Below are positions 22,715 through 31,544 of a stretch of 32,489 nucleotides of DNA, in pieces. The notes beneath the pieces are model-generated. The model was given only the letters and a program-made list of their open reading frames with translations. It did not search any database and had not been told where the DNA came from. Every line of letters starts with the position of its first letter. The stretch's first letter is position 1. Source of the DNA: Acidobacteriota bacterium. GTDB taxonomy: Bacteria; Acidobacteriota; Terriglobia; Terriglobales; SCQP01. Location: positions 33,246 through 65,734 of the forward strand of contig JAJYIU010000010.1 of assembly GCA_021789895.1 (NCBI GenBank), written 5' to 3'. A program made the translations under genes and the position numbers.

Positions 22715-25700
22715 AATCCCTCCTCGCCTGCCTCGCCGCGTTCTGCCTGGCCGCCGCCCCGCTCGCCGCGCAAACCGATTTCGTCAAACCTTTGATCGCC
22801 GGTCAGGCCATTGCCAGCCAGTTCAATTGGCGCATTGGCGCCACCGTCCAGTCCACTGCCGGCGGCTCGGGCGTCATCACCTTCGATCTTTCCTATATCG
22901 TCTTGCCCGATTCGACCCAGTACACCCCCTGGCAGCCGGGCTTGCCCGTCACCATCCAGGATGGCGCCTCCACCGAAACCGTCACCCTCACCAGCGTCTC
23001 CTGCTCCTCGCTCTCCGGCCAGGCCTGCACCGCCACCGCGAACTTCCAATTCGCCCACGATGCCCATCTCCAGGTCGTCAGCGGCACCGCCGGCCTGCAG
23101 GAAGCCATTGATCTGGTGAATAGCCATGGCGGCGGCACGGTCATCGCCGATCCCGCCTGGACCGGCGCTTCCGCTCAGATCGCCGCCGCCGCCGGCGCCG
23201 CCGGCGTCCTGCTCGAAGATGACCGCAATGGCCGCCAGATTTGGTATGCCTGGAATGGCTCTGCCTTTGCCCCGCAGTTGAATCTCAATGCCGCCGACGC
23301 CGCCCTGACCCTGCAATCGGTTAACGGCGTGCTCGATGCCGCGCAGAATGGCGGCGTCTATTCGTCCTGCCTCAAAGCCGCCCCCGCCGGTCAGATCGTC
23401 GAGCTTCCCCAGGGCGATGTCGAAACGCTGACGGTCAACACCGTCATCCCCCCGGCTTGCGTGGTGCAGGTGGATGCGGGCGCCCTCATCAGGCTCGCTG
23501 GCTTTTCCTTTGCCGGCTACGTGCGCGCCGGAGACTGGAAAATTTTCGATCTGTCCGGCGGTGGCTCCGTAAACCTGAACGATAATCTGGTCAATCCGGC
23601 CTGGTTCGGCGCCGCCGGCTCGGCGGTGGAAGGAACCGTTACCACGACGGCCGGAAGTTCGACCGCGACCTTGGGAAGTTGCGCCAATATCATTACCACT
23701 GCCGCTGCCGTTTGCGATTTTTCTGCCGGACAAGGCTTCGACATTCCGCATGCCGGCGCAACCAGCGCCTTGTTGGCGCCCACCTTCACGGCCGTTCCTT
23801 ACACCTACTCGGAAAACCCGGAGCCTTTGGCTTCGCTGTCGGATGCAACCACCGGCTGCCGGATCGGCTCGGGCGCGATCTATCCCGATCACGCAACCGC
23901 GCTGAATACGTCGTGCAGCGGGAACACGGCGACCTACGAAGTCGCGGAAGTGGATGCCAATGGCGGCGCCGGACCGCCCTCCAGCCCGGTTACGATCACT
24001 GCTAATGTCCCCGGGCATTTGGATACCAACAACAGCATCCATCTTGCCATTACGAAAAACGGCTCGCCCAGCGCCTATTTGATTTACTCGTGCTATACGG
24101 CATCGTGCACGCCGGTATTGAATGCCGTGATGCCGGCGATCACGAATGTCTATTGGGACGTGGGTGAGAGCTTTGGCCGGGATGAGCTGTACGGGACGGC
24201 CCTGCAAGCTGGGGCAACCGGCGATGATTTGCAAGGCACGATCAGCTCGGTAAGCGGCTCGACGATTACGCTCTCGACCCCCGCCCGGCAAACCGGATCG
24301 TTCTTGCTTCACCACGATGATTCGGCGGCGCTGCTGGCGGCGATTAAGTCGGTGGCGGCCAGTCCCTCGGGCAATGGCACCCTCGGCGGCGGGACCGTCC
24401 AGGGCGGTTTGGGCGCGGTTTACCAGATCGGCGCGAATGACTTTAATATCTACAACCAATGGGGCTGGAATTTGATCGGGCGCTCTCAGTACTCGCCGGT
24501 TATCGCTTACGTCGGCGGAGCGGGAGGTTACGCTGCCGAGATGAATTATGTCTTTAAAGCGCGCCTGAGCAATTTTGAATTCGTCTCGCCAAGCTCGCCC
24601 GCCTGGGGCGTAATGGTGGATGATTTGGGCAGTCCGGGAGCCTTGAATACCAAGCAGGTTGTGCTGGATAATTTGGCTTTTGTCAGTTATGGCAATTTAC
24701 AGGGCGGCGGTGGCTGCATTGCTATGGAGCCCTTCGAGACGGTTGGAAATGGTGAGCTTGAGACTCTCCATGATATTGATTGCCATTGGTTTTCTTATAT
24801 GGGTTTCTATTGGGGCGGGAATGGTGAAACTTATAATGAAATCCAAAGTAAAACCCTGGATACGGCGTCGGTCTTTGCCAACTATATTCATGGGGTGGGA
24901 AGCATCAAATTCAAAAACACCAACGAGGAGTTTAATGATTTTGGCTGGTATACCGACGCCGATTTTGGGAATGGCAGTGGCACGCTGTCCATTGATGCCG
25001 ATGTGCTGGAGAATGTGCAGTACGCTTTTTATGAGCCGAACTCGCCCTCCGGCGTGCTGAATATCAAAGGCTCGCGCTGGATGCCCCACCCCGGCGACGA
25101 TGGGTACGCCGCCTGGCTGCAGGCGCCGATGTCCGCCTCGTCCTTTATTTTGTGCGGGTATTCTGCCACCACCTGCAATATCGAAATTGGCAGTGCCAAT
25201 GAAGTATTTAACGGCGTTCTGTTCGGCAACGATCAAACCAGATTTGCGGGCGGTGGTTGGGCCGCCACGCCGCGCAACCTGCCGATTGAATCAAGCGCGA
25301 CCAATAGTGCTCCTGCGAATTTTTCCTGTATTGGCTGCTCCACCTATACGAATGGCGGCGCCACGGTCTTGCAGGGTGCCAATTTCTGGGGGGCTTTCAA
25401 CGCCGCCAATTCCTCTTCTTTCAAAATCCCGAATAGCTGGACCAACGCCGGCGGACAGACGGTCAGCACCCCCGCCGGCGCGGCCAGCAATACTGTCGTG
25501 CCGCTGGCTTCTGCCGCCGCTCACGAATGGGTGAGCTATGCCGACAGCGGCGGCGTGCAGCACCTGGCCCAGCCGGCGTTTTCGGATATTTCCGGCGTGC
25601 TGGCGTCGGCGCAGTGCCCCGCCCCCAACTCGGCCACCCCGGGCTGCATCGAATCGGCCGCGCCGGTCGCGCATCAGTGGCTCGCCGCCATCTCCACCGC

Positions 25701-26178
25701 CGGCGTCCCCTCCCTCAGCCAGCCCGCGGCCGCCGATCTGAGCGATGGCATCACCGGCAGCGGTCATGTGGTGCTGGCAATTTCGCCGGCTCTTTCCTCG
25801 CCGGCCTTGACCGCTCCGGCCATTGGCGGGGAAACCATTTCCTCCTCCCCGCGCATCCTTTACTCCGCCTTCGTCCCGGCCTTGACTTCTACCCTCACCG
25901 CCGCCGACTGGATCCCCGACAAGGCGATTACCGTCACTCGCCTCCAGGCTCAGGCCCAGACCGCCCCCGCCGGCTGCACCACCAATGCCGTCGTCCAGCT
26001 TACCGATGGCGCCTCTCCCCTGGGCCTCGCCATTGCCGCCGCCGCCGCCGATTCCGGCCCCATCAGCCAAAACTACTCCGCCGGTGCGTCCCTGGCACTG
26101 AGTGTTTCCACCGCCGCTGCCGGCTGCACTATCAACCCGGCGAATTTGACCATCATCGTCCAATACCGTATGCAATAA
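22711..26178 (+). CDS. Large tailspike/fibre-like protein with signal peptide and compositionally distinct centre
   Basis: An 1155-residue protein starting at the ATGA overlap. Residues 1-21 (MKSLLACLAAFCLAAAPLAAQ) look like a Sec signal peptide cut after AAQ or AQT, unusual for a virion protein. Residues about 90-290 include GLQEAIDLVNSHGGGTVIAD and other segments typical of the start of right-handed beta-helix (pectate-lyase-like) tailspikes, such as GQIVELPQGDVETLTVN. Residues about 620-870 (LSNFEFVSPSSPAWGVMVDD, LNIKGSRWMP) look like beta-helix rungs. The C terminus (about 1050-1155, ADWIPDKAITVTRLQ..., PANLTIIVQYRMQ) aligns by eye with that of the protein at 12588-13766. Bases about 23,560-25,340 are much less G+C-rich than both ends, indicating exchange of the binding domain. 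It probably recognises or degrades a surface polysaccharide. Confidence 0.75.
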   Translation: MKSLLACLAAFCLAAAPLAAQTDFVKPLIAGQAIASQFNWRIGATVQSTAGGSGVITFDLSYIVLPDSTQYTPWQPGLPVTIQDGASTETVTLTSVSCSSLSGQACTATANFQFAHDAHLQVVSGTAGLQEAIDLVNSHGGGTVIADPAWTGASAQIAAAAGAAGVLLEDDRNGRQIWYAWNGSAFAPQLNLNAADAALTLQSVNGVLDAAQNGGVYSSCLKAAPAGQIVELPQGDVETLTVNTVIPPACVVQVDAGALIRLAGFSFAGYVRAGDWKIFDLSGGGSVNLNDNLVNPAWFGAAGSAVEGTVTTTAGSSTATLGSCANIITTAAAVCDFSAGQGFDIPHAGATSALLAPTFTAVPYTYSENPEPLASLSDATTGCRIGSGAIYPDHATALNTSCSGNTATYEVAEVDANGGAGPPSSPVTITANVPGHLDTNNSIHLAITKNGSPSAYLIYSCYTASCTPVLNAVMPAITNVYWDVGESFGRDELYGTALQAGATGDDLQGTISSVSGSTITLSTPARQTGSFLLHHDDSAALLAAIKSVAASPSGNGTLGGGTVQGGLGAVYQIGANDFNIYNQWGWNLIGRSQYSPVIAYVGGAGGYAAEMNYVFKARLSNFEFVSPSSPAWGVMVDDLGSPGALNTKQVVLDNLAFVSYGNLQGGGGCIAMEPFETVGNGELETLHDIDCHWFSYMGFYWGGNGETYNEIQSKTLDTASVFANYIHGVGSIKFKNTNEEFNDFGWYTDADFGNGSGTLSIDADVLENVQYAFYEPNSPSGVLNIKGSRWMPHPGDDGYAAWLQAPMSASSFILCGYSATTCNIEIGSANEVFNGVLFGNDQTRFAGGGWAATPRNLPIESSATNSAPANFSCIGCSTYTNGGATVLQGANFWGAFNAANSSSFKIPNSWTNAGGQTVSTPAGAASNTVVPLASAAAHEWVSYADSGGVQHLAQPAFSDISGVLASAQCPAPNSATPGCIESAAPVAHQWLAAISTAGVPSLSQPAAADLSDGITGSGHVVLAISPALSSPALTAPAIGGETISSSPRILYSAFVPALTSTLTAADWIPDKAITVTRLQAQAQTAPAGCTTNAVVQLTDGASPLGLAIAAAAADSGPISQNYSAGASLALSVSTAAAGCTINPANLTIIVQYRMQ

Positions 26179-26333
26179 CCGTCTTCGCTCCTCGCCGGCG
26201 GCTGCATCGCCGCCGCGTGAGTGTTTAAAAACGACGCGGCTTCTGCCGTTACAACCTTGCTCAGGCTTGGCCGCGGGCATTGCAGCGATCGCTTCGCTGG
26301 CCCTGCTGGCTGCCGGCTGATTGTGTTTCCTGT

Positions 26334-27008
26334 ATGTTTCGTGATGACATTCGCGGCCGTCTCGCTCCCCCCTGGGCGCAGGCGCTGCTCCTCCGCCGCT
26401 ACGGACGCACCCCCTTCGGCGAGCCCCGCTTCCGCCTCGTCTGGGCCCCTTCCCGGCTCGAACGCTCCGGCGGCATCTGGTGCGATTTTGATTCCTGCCG
26501 CCTCCTCCGCCGCCGCCCTTCTTTGCGCTGGGTGCCGAAATACCCCGGCGAGTCCTGCTGGCTCATCGAAGCCTGGTTGCCCAACTCCGCTTATGGCTCT
26601 CCTGCCCTTTGGTATTCGCCGCAAGCCGCCGGGGGCACCCGGCTCTCGACTCCGGCCGGACCCATCCTCGCCCTCGGCGATTACCCCGCCTTCGGCGACT
26701 TTGAAGATATCGGCGCCCGTATGCATTGGTATCCTTCCGAACGCCACCTTGCCCTGGCCGTGGATTATTGGCTGTTTCAACGCAACCGCGTCCCCGCCAA
26801 TCCCCGTGCCGCCCTCGCCCGCCGCGTCGCCGCCGTCGCCGCGCGCCTCGCCCAAAACGAACGCGAGAATGATGCCTTCTGCGCCGCCGTGCTCGCCGAT
26901 GCCGATCAGGCCTTTCACGGCGCCCCCATGTCTGGCTATGGCGGCGCTCATCGCCCCAGTTCCGTCGAATTTTGCGAGCGCCTCGGCATTCGCTCGCACC
27001 CGTTTTGA
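26334..27008 (+). CDS. Conserved phage-type hypothetical protein
   Basis: A 224-residue protein starting MFRDDIRGRLAPPWAQALLL. The pattern RTPFGEPRFRLVWAPSRLER followed by SGG, then RWVPKYPGESCWLIEAWLPN and SAYGSPALWY, then LALGDYPAFGDFEDI, is one I associate with proteins encoded near podovirus head and neck genes (tyrosine- and tryptophan-rich, YGxP and WxPSR blocks). Its function is not known to me. The C-terminal half is helical (RVAAVAARLAQNERENDAFC). The start was chosen at the ATG at 26334 because the family-like region begins soon after; the frame is open to 26280. Confidence 0.6.
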   Translation: MFRDDIRGRLAPPWAQALLLRRYGRTPFGEPRFRLVWAPSRLERSGGIWCDFDSCRLLRRRPSLRWVPKYPGESCWLIEAWLPNSAYGSPALWYSPQAAGGTRLSTPAGPILALGDYPAFGDFEDIGARMHWYPSERHLALAVDYWLFQRNRVPANPRAALARRVAAVAARLAQNERENDAFCAAVLADADQAFHGAPMSGYGGAHRPSSVEFCERLGIRSHPF

Positions 27009-27067
27009 AGCCGCATTCTGCTTTGCCGGGTATTTTTCTGCCCCGGCTTTCTCTGAAGGAGTCTGCC

Positions 27068-27973
27068 ATGTCCTCCGCTTCCTCATCCCTCCCCTCCGGC
27101 CGTGATTATGCCGCCACCTTCGAGTCCGGCGCCGCTGCCAACGGACTGCGCCGCGGCGGCGCCTCCGACCGCCTCCGCGACCGCCTCGTCGCCGAAGAAA
27201 AACAGCGCCTGGCCCGCATCCCCATCGAGCCCGCCACCATCGTCAACCTTCACCCTTTCCCGCTCGCGCTCAACCTCGGCGAATTGGGCCTGATCGAGGT
27301 CCCCGCCTGCCCCTCCGGCCAGCCCTTCGCTTCCCTCGTCCTCGATCGCTTCCGCCTCGCGATGCGCGACCTCGGCGACGGCAACTTCGCCCCGCTCGCC
27401 GTCCTCCCGCTCGAACTGGCGCGTGAATTCGAACGCGAATACGCCTCCACCGGCGGCGTCTTCATCTTGGCCGGCAATGCCGCGCCTTCCAAAAAACGCC
27501 TCGCCGAGGCCCGCCATCTTCTGCTCCTCTGGCACCGCCGCGAGTATCAGTCCGCCGTGGATGCCTGGACCCGTTACCGCCAGCACAAGTTCATCACCGA
27601 GCGCCAGCGCGATGCCGCGCGCGAGCTCCATCGCCTGGGTGAAATCGCCGCCTTGCCCGAATGGGTCGCCATCACTCAGCCCGGCGCACAGCGCCGCGCC
27701 TGCCCCGCCTGCGGCGAGGAAATCAAGCCCGCCGCCCGCATCTGCCGCCATTGCCGCTTCCGCCTCGACCCCGATTGGCTCGATCGCCAGCCGCCGTTCG
27801 ACCCGCCTGCCGACGTCGCCGCCCCACTGCCTTCGTCCCCGCCGTCGCCGGCAGATGGGTCTTCGTTGCCTTCTCCTTTGCCTGTTTCCACCCCGGTTTC
27901 ACCTGCCCCAGCCCCGCGCTACCCCGCTGCGCTCGCAGCGGTCAACAAGTCATCCGCGCGCCGGCGCAGCTGA
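27068..27973 (+). CDS. Phage-type protein with C-terminal zinc ribbon
   Basis: A 301-residue protein with an excellent AAGGAG Shine-Dalgarno 6 bases before the ATG at 27068. The first 180 residues are a helical/beta domain (EPATIVNLHPFPLALNLGEL, GGVFILAGNAAPSKKRLAEA, HLLLLWHRREYQSAVDAW) of unknown function. A zinc-ribbon-like motif follows near 215-240: ACPACGEEIKPAARICRHCR (CPAC with CRHC, 17 residues between the first Cys of each pair). The last 55 residues are Pro/Ser-rich and disordered. It may bind nucleic acid or act as a virion-associated adapter. It is the second protein in this module with zinc-type cysteines, after the portal. Confidence 0.6.
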   Translation: MSSASSSLPSGRDYAATFESGAAANGLRRGGASDRLRDRLVAEEKQRLARIPIEPATIVNLHPFPLALNLGELGLIEVPACPSGQPFASLVLDRFRLAMRDLGDGNFAPLAVLPLELAREFEREYASTGGVFILAGNAAPSKKRLAEARHLLLLWHRREYQSAVDAWTRYRQHKFITERQRDAARELHRLGEIAALPEWVAITQPGAQRRACPACGEEIKPAARICRHCRFRLDPDWLDRQPPFDPPADVAAPLPSSPPSPADGSSLPSPLPVSTPVSPAPAPRYPAALAAVNKSSARRRS

Positions 27974-28044
27974 AATTTTTCCTGGACTTTTGCCTTCCTT
28001 GGTGCAATAGTTCAGTCGGATAAGTCGCGAAATGAGAGTATCTT

Positions 28045-28722
28045 ATGGAGTCATCCCAAATCTTTAACTTGATCCGCAGCCTGCTCGACGACCCCTTGGC
28101 CGATTGGACTCATAACGACTACCTCGAGCCCTTCTTCAACCTCGCCTGCCGCAACCTCCAGATGGAATTGGGCGCCTACGGCCTGGTCGAAGATGTCTCC
28201 GAAATCATCCTGCCCAATCTCCCCGCGGGCACCACCTCGCTCGCCTCCTTCACCAACCCCGGTCAGCCGCTCGCCACCATGTGGCAGCCCTTGGAACTCT
28301 TCGAGCGCCCCGTCGGCGCTGACGATACCGCCTGGCAAATCCTGCGCCAGGTTTCCACCATCCCCAGCCTGCCGCCGCAGCCGGCGTTCGGCTTTTGGGA
28401 ATACCGCGCCGGAGAAATCGTCCTCCCGCCCAATGCCCAGCCCCTGGATCTCCGCGTGCGCTTCGAGTCTTTGCTCCCGATCGTCAGCGAGCCTTACCAG
28501 CCGCTGCGCTTGGTGGGCAGCTCCCATATCCTCGCCTATGCCGCCGCCGCCTTGGTCGCGCGCAGCCGCGGCAACGAAAACCTGGCTCTCTCCCATGCCG
28601 CCGAGGCCCAGCGCCAATGCCAGCTCCTGCTGCTGCATCTCAACCGCAACCGCCAGATGCTCTCCATCCGGCCGCGCCCGTTCCGTGAAAATTACGCCCA
28701 ATACTCGCGCCTGATCTCCTGA
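28045..28722 (+). CDS. Head-tail adaptor protein (P22 gp4-like by position)
   Basis: A 225-residue protein. The start MESSQIFNLIRSLLDDPLAD, then THNDYLEPFFNLACRNLQME, and the later PFGFWEYR-like block (QPAFGFWEYRAGEIVLPPNA) with helical C terminus (HILAYAAAALVARSRGNENL) fit adaptors that dock under the portal ring. Similar proteins in short-tailed phages seal the DNA and hold the tail. The identification comes mainly from position between capsid and beta-propeller-like genes, so it is moderate. The ATG has GAGAG about 6 bases upstream. Confidence 0.6.
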   Translation: MESSQIFNLIRSLLDDPLADWTHNDYLEPFFNLACRNLQMELGAYGLVEDVSEIILPNLPAGTTSLASFTNPGQPLATMWQPLELFERPVGADDTAWQILRQVSTIPSLPPQPAFGFWEYRAGEIVLPPNAQPLDLRVRFESLLPIVSEPYQPLRLVGSSHILAYAAAALVARSRGNENLALSHAAEAQRQCQLLLLHLNRNRQMLSIRPRPFRENYAQYSRLIS

Positions 28723-28825
28723 CCGCCCCCGCTCGGCTTTCTCGCGGCTGCCCCGGCTCGTGCTTCGCGCCGGTCGCGGCCGCGCTGGCTTTAGTCTGCA
28801 ATTCGCTTTTGAAGGAGTCCTCCTC

Positions 28826-29203
28826 ATGGCTTGGAATTTTTGCATTAACGCCATCACCCGCTCGGATACCACCCTCGAGGTCGCCGGCCAGCTCCAGCTT
28901 TCCGGCAATTACGCCGCCGGCGGCGACGGCGTTGGCAGTTTCCAGATCGGCGGCAATACCTCCGGCTTCCCTCAGTTCTTCCAGACTTCGGCCTTGCACG
29001 CCGGCAGCCCGCCCCTCGCCGCCACCGTCCAGCTCGACGGCGGCTACCTCGGCGTCTTCGTTCCCGGCTCCGGCCCCGCCAACTTCAAAATCAAAATCCT
29101 CAATCCGGCCACCAATGCCGAACTTCCCGCCGGCGCTTATCCCGCCGCTTTGTCCGCCGCCCTCTATCATTCGCTGCGCTTGAGCTACCTGCAAAGTCTC
29201 TAA
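28826..29203 (+). CDS. Small beta-rich virion-type protein
   Basis: A 125-residue protein starting MAWNFCINAITRSDTTLEVA, with AAGGAG 8 bases before the ATG. Alternating hydrophobic and polar residues and many Gly/Thr/Ser (GQLQLSGNYAAGGDGVGSFQ, VQLDGGYLGVFVPGSGPANF) indicate an all-beta fold. No family recognised. It lies between the adaptor and neck genes, so a minor structural role is likely. Confidence 0.6.
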   Translation: MAWNFCINAITRSDTTLEVAGQLQLSGNYAAGGDGVGSFQIGGNTSGFPQFFQTSALHAGSPPLAATVQLDGGYLGVFVPGSGPANFKIKILNPATNAELPAGAYPAALSAALYHSLRLSYLQSL

Positions 29204-29250
29204 CCGTGGCTTCGGAATTGCCTCGGTCCCCATTGCGTTCTGGCCTTGGC

Positions 29251-29278
29251 CGCTGGTCATGATTTTTCATGGCCAGCG
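29251..29278 (+). repeat. 12-bp hairpin between the beta-rich protein and the neck protein
   Basis: CGCTGGTCATGA (29251-29262) and TCATGGCCAGCG (29267-29278) pair with one G-U wobble and a TTTT loop. It sits in the 168-base gap after 29203, with no downstream U-run. It may be an mRNA-stability element or a weak terminator. Confidence 0.6.
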
Positions 29279-29371
29279 GAACCGCCAGGCTCCGTTTTGT
29301 GGATCGCTTGTTGCTGTCGGTGAATAGCTTTTCTTCTGTCTGTGGATCGCTGATCGCTGAAAGCTTGACTC

Positions 29372-31426
29372 ATGCTTGCCGCCTTTACTCCCGTCCCGGT
29401 GATCCGCTTCGGCAGCCTCGTCACCATTTGGCCGCCCGACAAGCTGCCCAATGGCGTCTCCCCCGGCTGCCGCAACGTGCGCTTTACCCCTTCCAGCGTC
29501 CTCTCCCGCGAAGGTCTCAGCTTGGCCTTCTCCACCGGCGTGAATGCCCCGGTCACCGGCCTGGCTGGCTATGTGCTCTCCGGCGGTGGCTCCATCCCCC
29601 TGGTCTTCGATGCCGCCGGCCACCTCTGGCAGGAAAATCCCGCCGGCTCCGGCCGGCTCCAGCGCCTCGCTTCCTCCGCCGTCGCCTTGCCCGCCCAATC
29701 CTATATGCAGGCCGCCATCGCCTATAACCGCGCCTGGCTCGCCTTCGGCGATGGCCGCGTCGGCGCCATCCCCCCCGCCTCCTGTGATGGCGAGCATCTC
29801 GACCCGGTCGCCCTGGCCCCGCCCGCTGGCTCCGCTCTCGCCGCCGATGATGCTTCCAGCGGCAATGTCGCCGCCGGCTTGCGCTATGGCTTCGTCATGT
29901 ATCTCACCCGCTCCGGCTATTTGACTGCCCCTCAATCTCCCTTTAGCTGGAACGCGGCCGGCGGACATCGCGTCGCCGTCTCCAACCTCCCCATCGGCCC
30001 CGAACAGGTCGTCGCCCGCGTCCTCGCTTTTACTGTCGCCGGTGGCTCCAATGCCGGCCCCTATTTCGCGATCGGCTCAACCCAAACCATTCAAACCGTC
30101 GAAGAAACTTCTACCTGGGTCAACGACAATACCTCCACCTCCGCTGTCTTCGACTTCGACGATACCTTTCTCTCCGCCTCCACCGACTGCACCGCCGCCT
30201 TCCGCAAAATCCTTCCCTCGGCCGCCGCCGGCGTGATGTTTTCCCCCAGCACCCGCCGCCTGTTCTATTGGGGCGAGCCCGCCGCCCCCAGCCTGCTCCG
30301 CATCAGCCAGCCCGACGACCCCGAAACCTTCTACGGCGATACCGGCTTTGCCCAGGTCGCGGAAAACGATGGCCAGCGCATCACTGCCGCTTTCGAGTTC
30401 AAAGGCCAGATCTTCGTCGCCAAGCAAGATGCCCTCTACCTGCTCTCGCCTTCCGCCGCCGATCCCGCCGCCTGGGATGTGCGTATCGCCAATGACCGCA
30501 TCGGCATCGCCGGGCCCCGCGCTTTCGATCTCTCCAGTGACTTCGTCGCCATCGCGCATCGCACCGGTTGCTATGTCTTCGATGGCGCCAACCTGCTGCA
30601 CGTCAGCCTGGAAATCGACGACCTCTGGCGCCGCATTAATTGGAATTACGCCCACCTGATCTGGGTCCACATTGATTCCGCCGCCCGCGAGCTGCGCATT
30701 GGCGCCCCGCTCGATGCCGCCGCCGCCCCCAATATCGTCTTCAAGGTCAACTTCCAGGAAGACTGGAAAGCGCCGGTCATCTTTAGTCCCTTTACCGGCG
30801 ATGAGCGCGCCTATCCCGGCCGGAAATGGTCGCTCGACGATATCGCCGCCTTCTCCGCTTTGCGTATCGCCCGCCCGCTGCTGGCCGCTGCTCCCGCCCT
30901 CGCCGGCGGCATCCCCGCTTCGCTTCCCCTCCCGGGCATGCCCGGCGCGCTCGCCGCCGCCCAACTGCTCTTTGCCTCCGCCAACCCCGATGGCGCCGTT
31001 TGCTTCCTCGATCCCGCCGTCCATTCCGATAACGGCGTCGGCTTCGATTCCTGGTACCAGACCGCTCCGCTCTCGGCCACCACCGCCCAGCTCGGCGCCT
31101 CGATCGGCATACAGTCCCTCGCCGCCGTCACCCTCGTCGCCCGCGGCCGCGGTCCCTTGCAGGTTGATTTGCTGCCCGGCGCCTCGGCCGGCGATGCCGC
31201 CGGCGCGGCTTCGCCGCATGCCCGCGCCGCCGATCGCCCCTGCCGCCTGCGCCCCCTCCTCCTGCGCTCCGAAAATGCCGACTTCCGCCTCGGCGCCCGC
31301 CTCCAGGCCCCGCGCATCGCCCTCCGTGTCTCCACCGCCGCCGAGCCTGGCGCCTGGTTCGAACTCAGCTCCGCTTGCGCCTGGCTTCGCACCGCCTGGC
31401 CCGCCCCCGTCGGAACCAGGGCATAA
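29372..31426 (+). CDS. Beta-propeller-like neck/tail protein (P22 gp10-like)
   Basis: A 684-residue protein starting MLAAFTPVPVIRFGSLVTIW. It has repeated beta-strand blocks of the type seen in phage neck and tail stabilisation proteins: LWQENPAGSGRLQRLASSAV, MFSPSTRRLFYWGEPAAPSL, LRISQPDDPETFYGDTGF, AAFEFKGQIFVAKQDALYLL and FVAIAHRTGCYVFDGANLL. These resemble the beta-propeller of P22 gp10-like and related hub proteins. Position after the adaptor supports this. The last 150 residues are Ala/Pro-rich with a further beta domain. Start at the ATG 29372. The stop codon lies inside an inverted repeat (31418-31445). Confidence 0.65.
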   Translation: MLAAFTPVPVIRFGSLVTIWPPDKLPNGVSPGCRNVRFTPSSVLSREGLSLAFSTGVNAPVTGLAGYVLSGGGSIPLVFDAAGHLWQENPAGSGRLQRLASSAVALPAQSYMQAAIAYNRAWLAFGDGRVGAIPPASCDGEHLDPVALAPPAGSALAADDASSGNVAAGLRYGFVMYLTRSGYLTAPQSPFSWNAAGGHRVAVSNLPIGPEQVVARVLAFTVAGGSNAGPYFAIGSTQTIQTVEETSTWVNDNTSTSAVFDFDDTFLSASTDCTAAFRKILPSAAAGVMFSPSTRRLFYWGEPAAPSLLRISQPDDPETFYGDTGFAQVAENDGQRITAAFEFKGQIFVAKQDALYLLSPSAADPAAWDVRIANDRIGIAGPRAFDLSSDFVAIAHRTGCYVFDGANLLHVSLEIDDLWRRINWNYAHLIWVHIDSAARELRIGAPLDAAAAPNIVFKVNFQEDWKAPVIFSPFTGDERAYPGRKWSLDDIAAFSALRIARPLLAAAPALAGGIPASLPLPGMPGALAAAQLLFASANPDGAVCFLDPAVHSDNGVGFDSWYQTAPLSATTAQLGASIGIQSLAAVTLVARGRGPLQVDLLPGASAGDAAGAASPHARAADRPCRLRPLLLRSENADFRLGARLQAPRIALRVSTAAEPGAWFELSSACAWLRTAWPAPVGTRA

Positions 31427-31445
31427 AAAAATTTATTTATGCCCT
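31418..31445 (+). repeat. 10-bp inverted repeat spanning the neck-protein stop codon
   Basis: AGGGCATAAA (31418-31427) and TTTATGCCCT (31436-31445) are perfect reverse complements around an 8-base A/T loop. The TAA stop of the neck gene is inside the left arm. The stem is followed by G+C-rich sequence, not by a U-run, so its action as terminator is uncertain. Confidence 0.7.
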
Positions 31446-31544
31446 TGCGCGTCAAAAAATGCGGATTGTTGTTGGCTGATCGCCGCTCGTAATCGCTGCG
31501 GCATGTCGTTGGCGGTTGATGAGTTATTGATCGGGAGCTTGGTT

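Noticed and set aside
26221-26333. Possible tiny hydrophobic peptide frame ending near 26320 between the spike and the next gene
   Set aside because: It has hydrophobic residues but no acceptable start codon or Shine-Dalgarno.
27998-28025. TAGTTCAGTCGGATAAG, similar to a tRNA D-arm, before the adaptor gene
   Set aside because: The D-stem does not pair and no anticodon or T-arm follows; the next bases run into a well-supported coding region.
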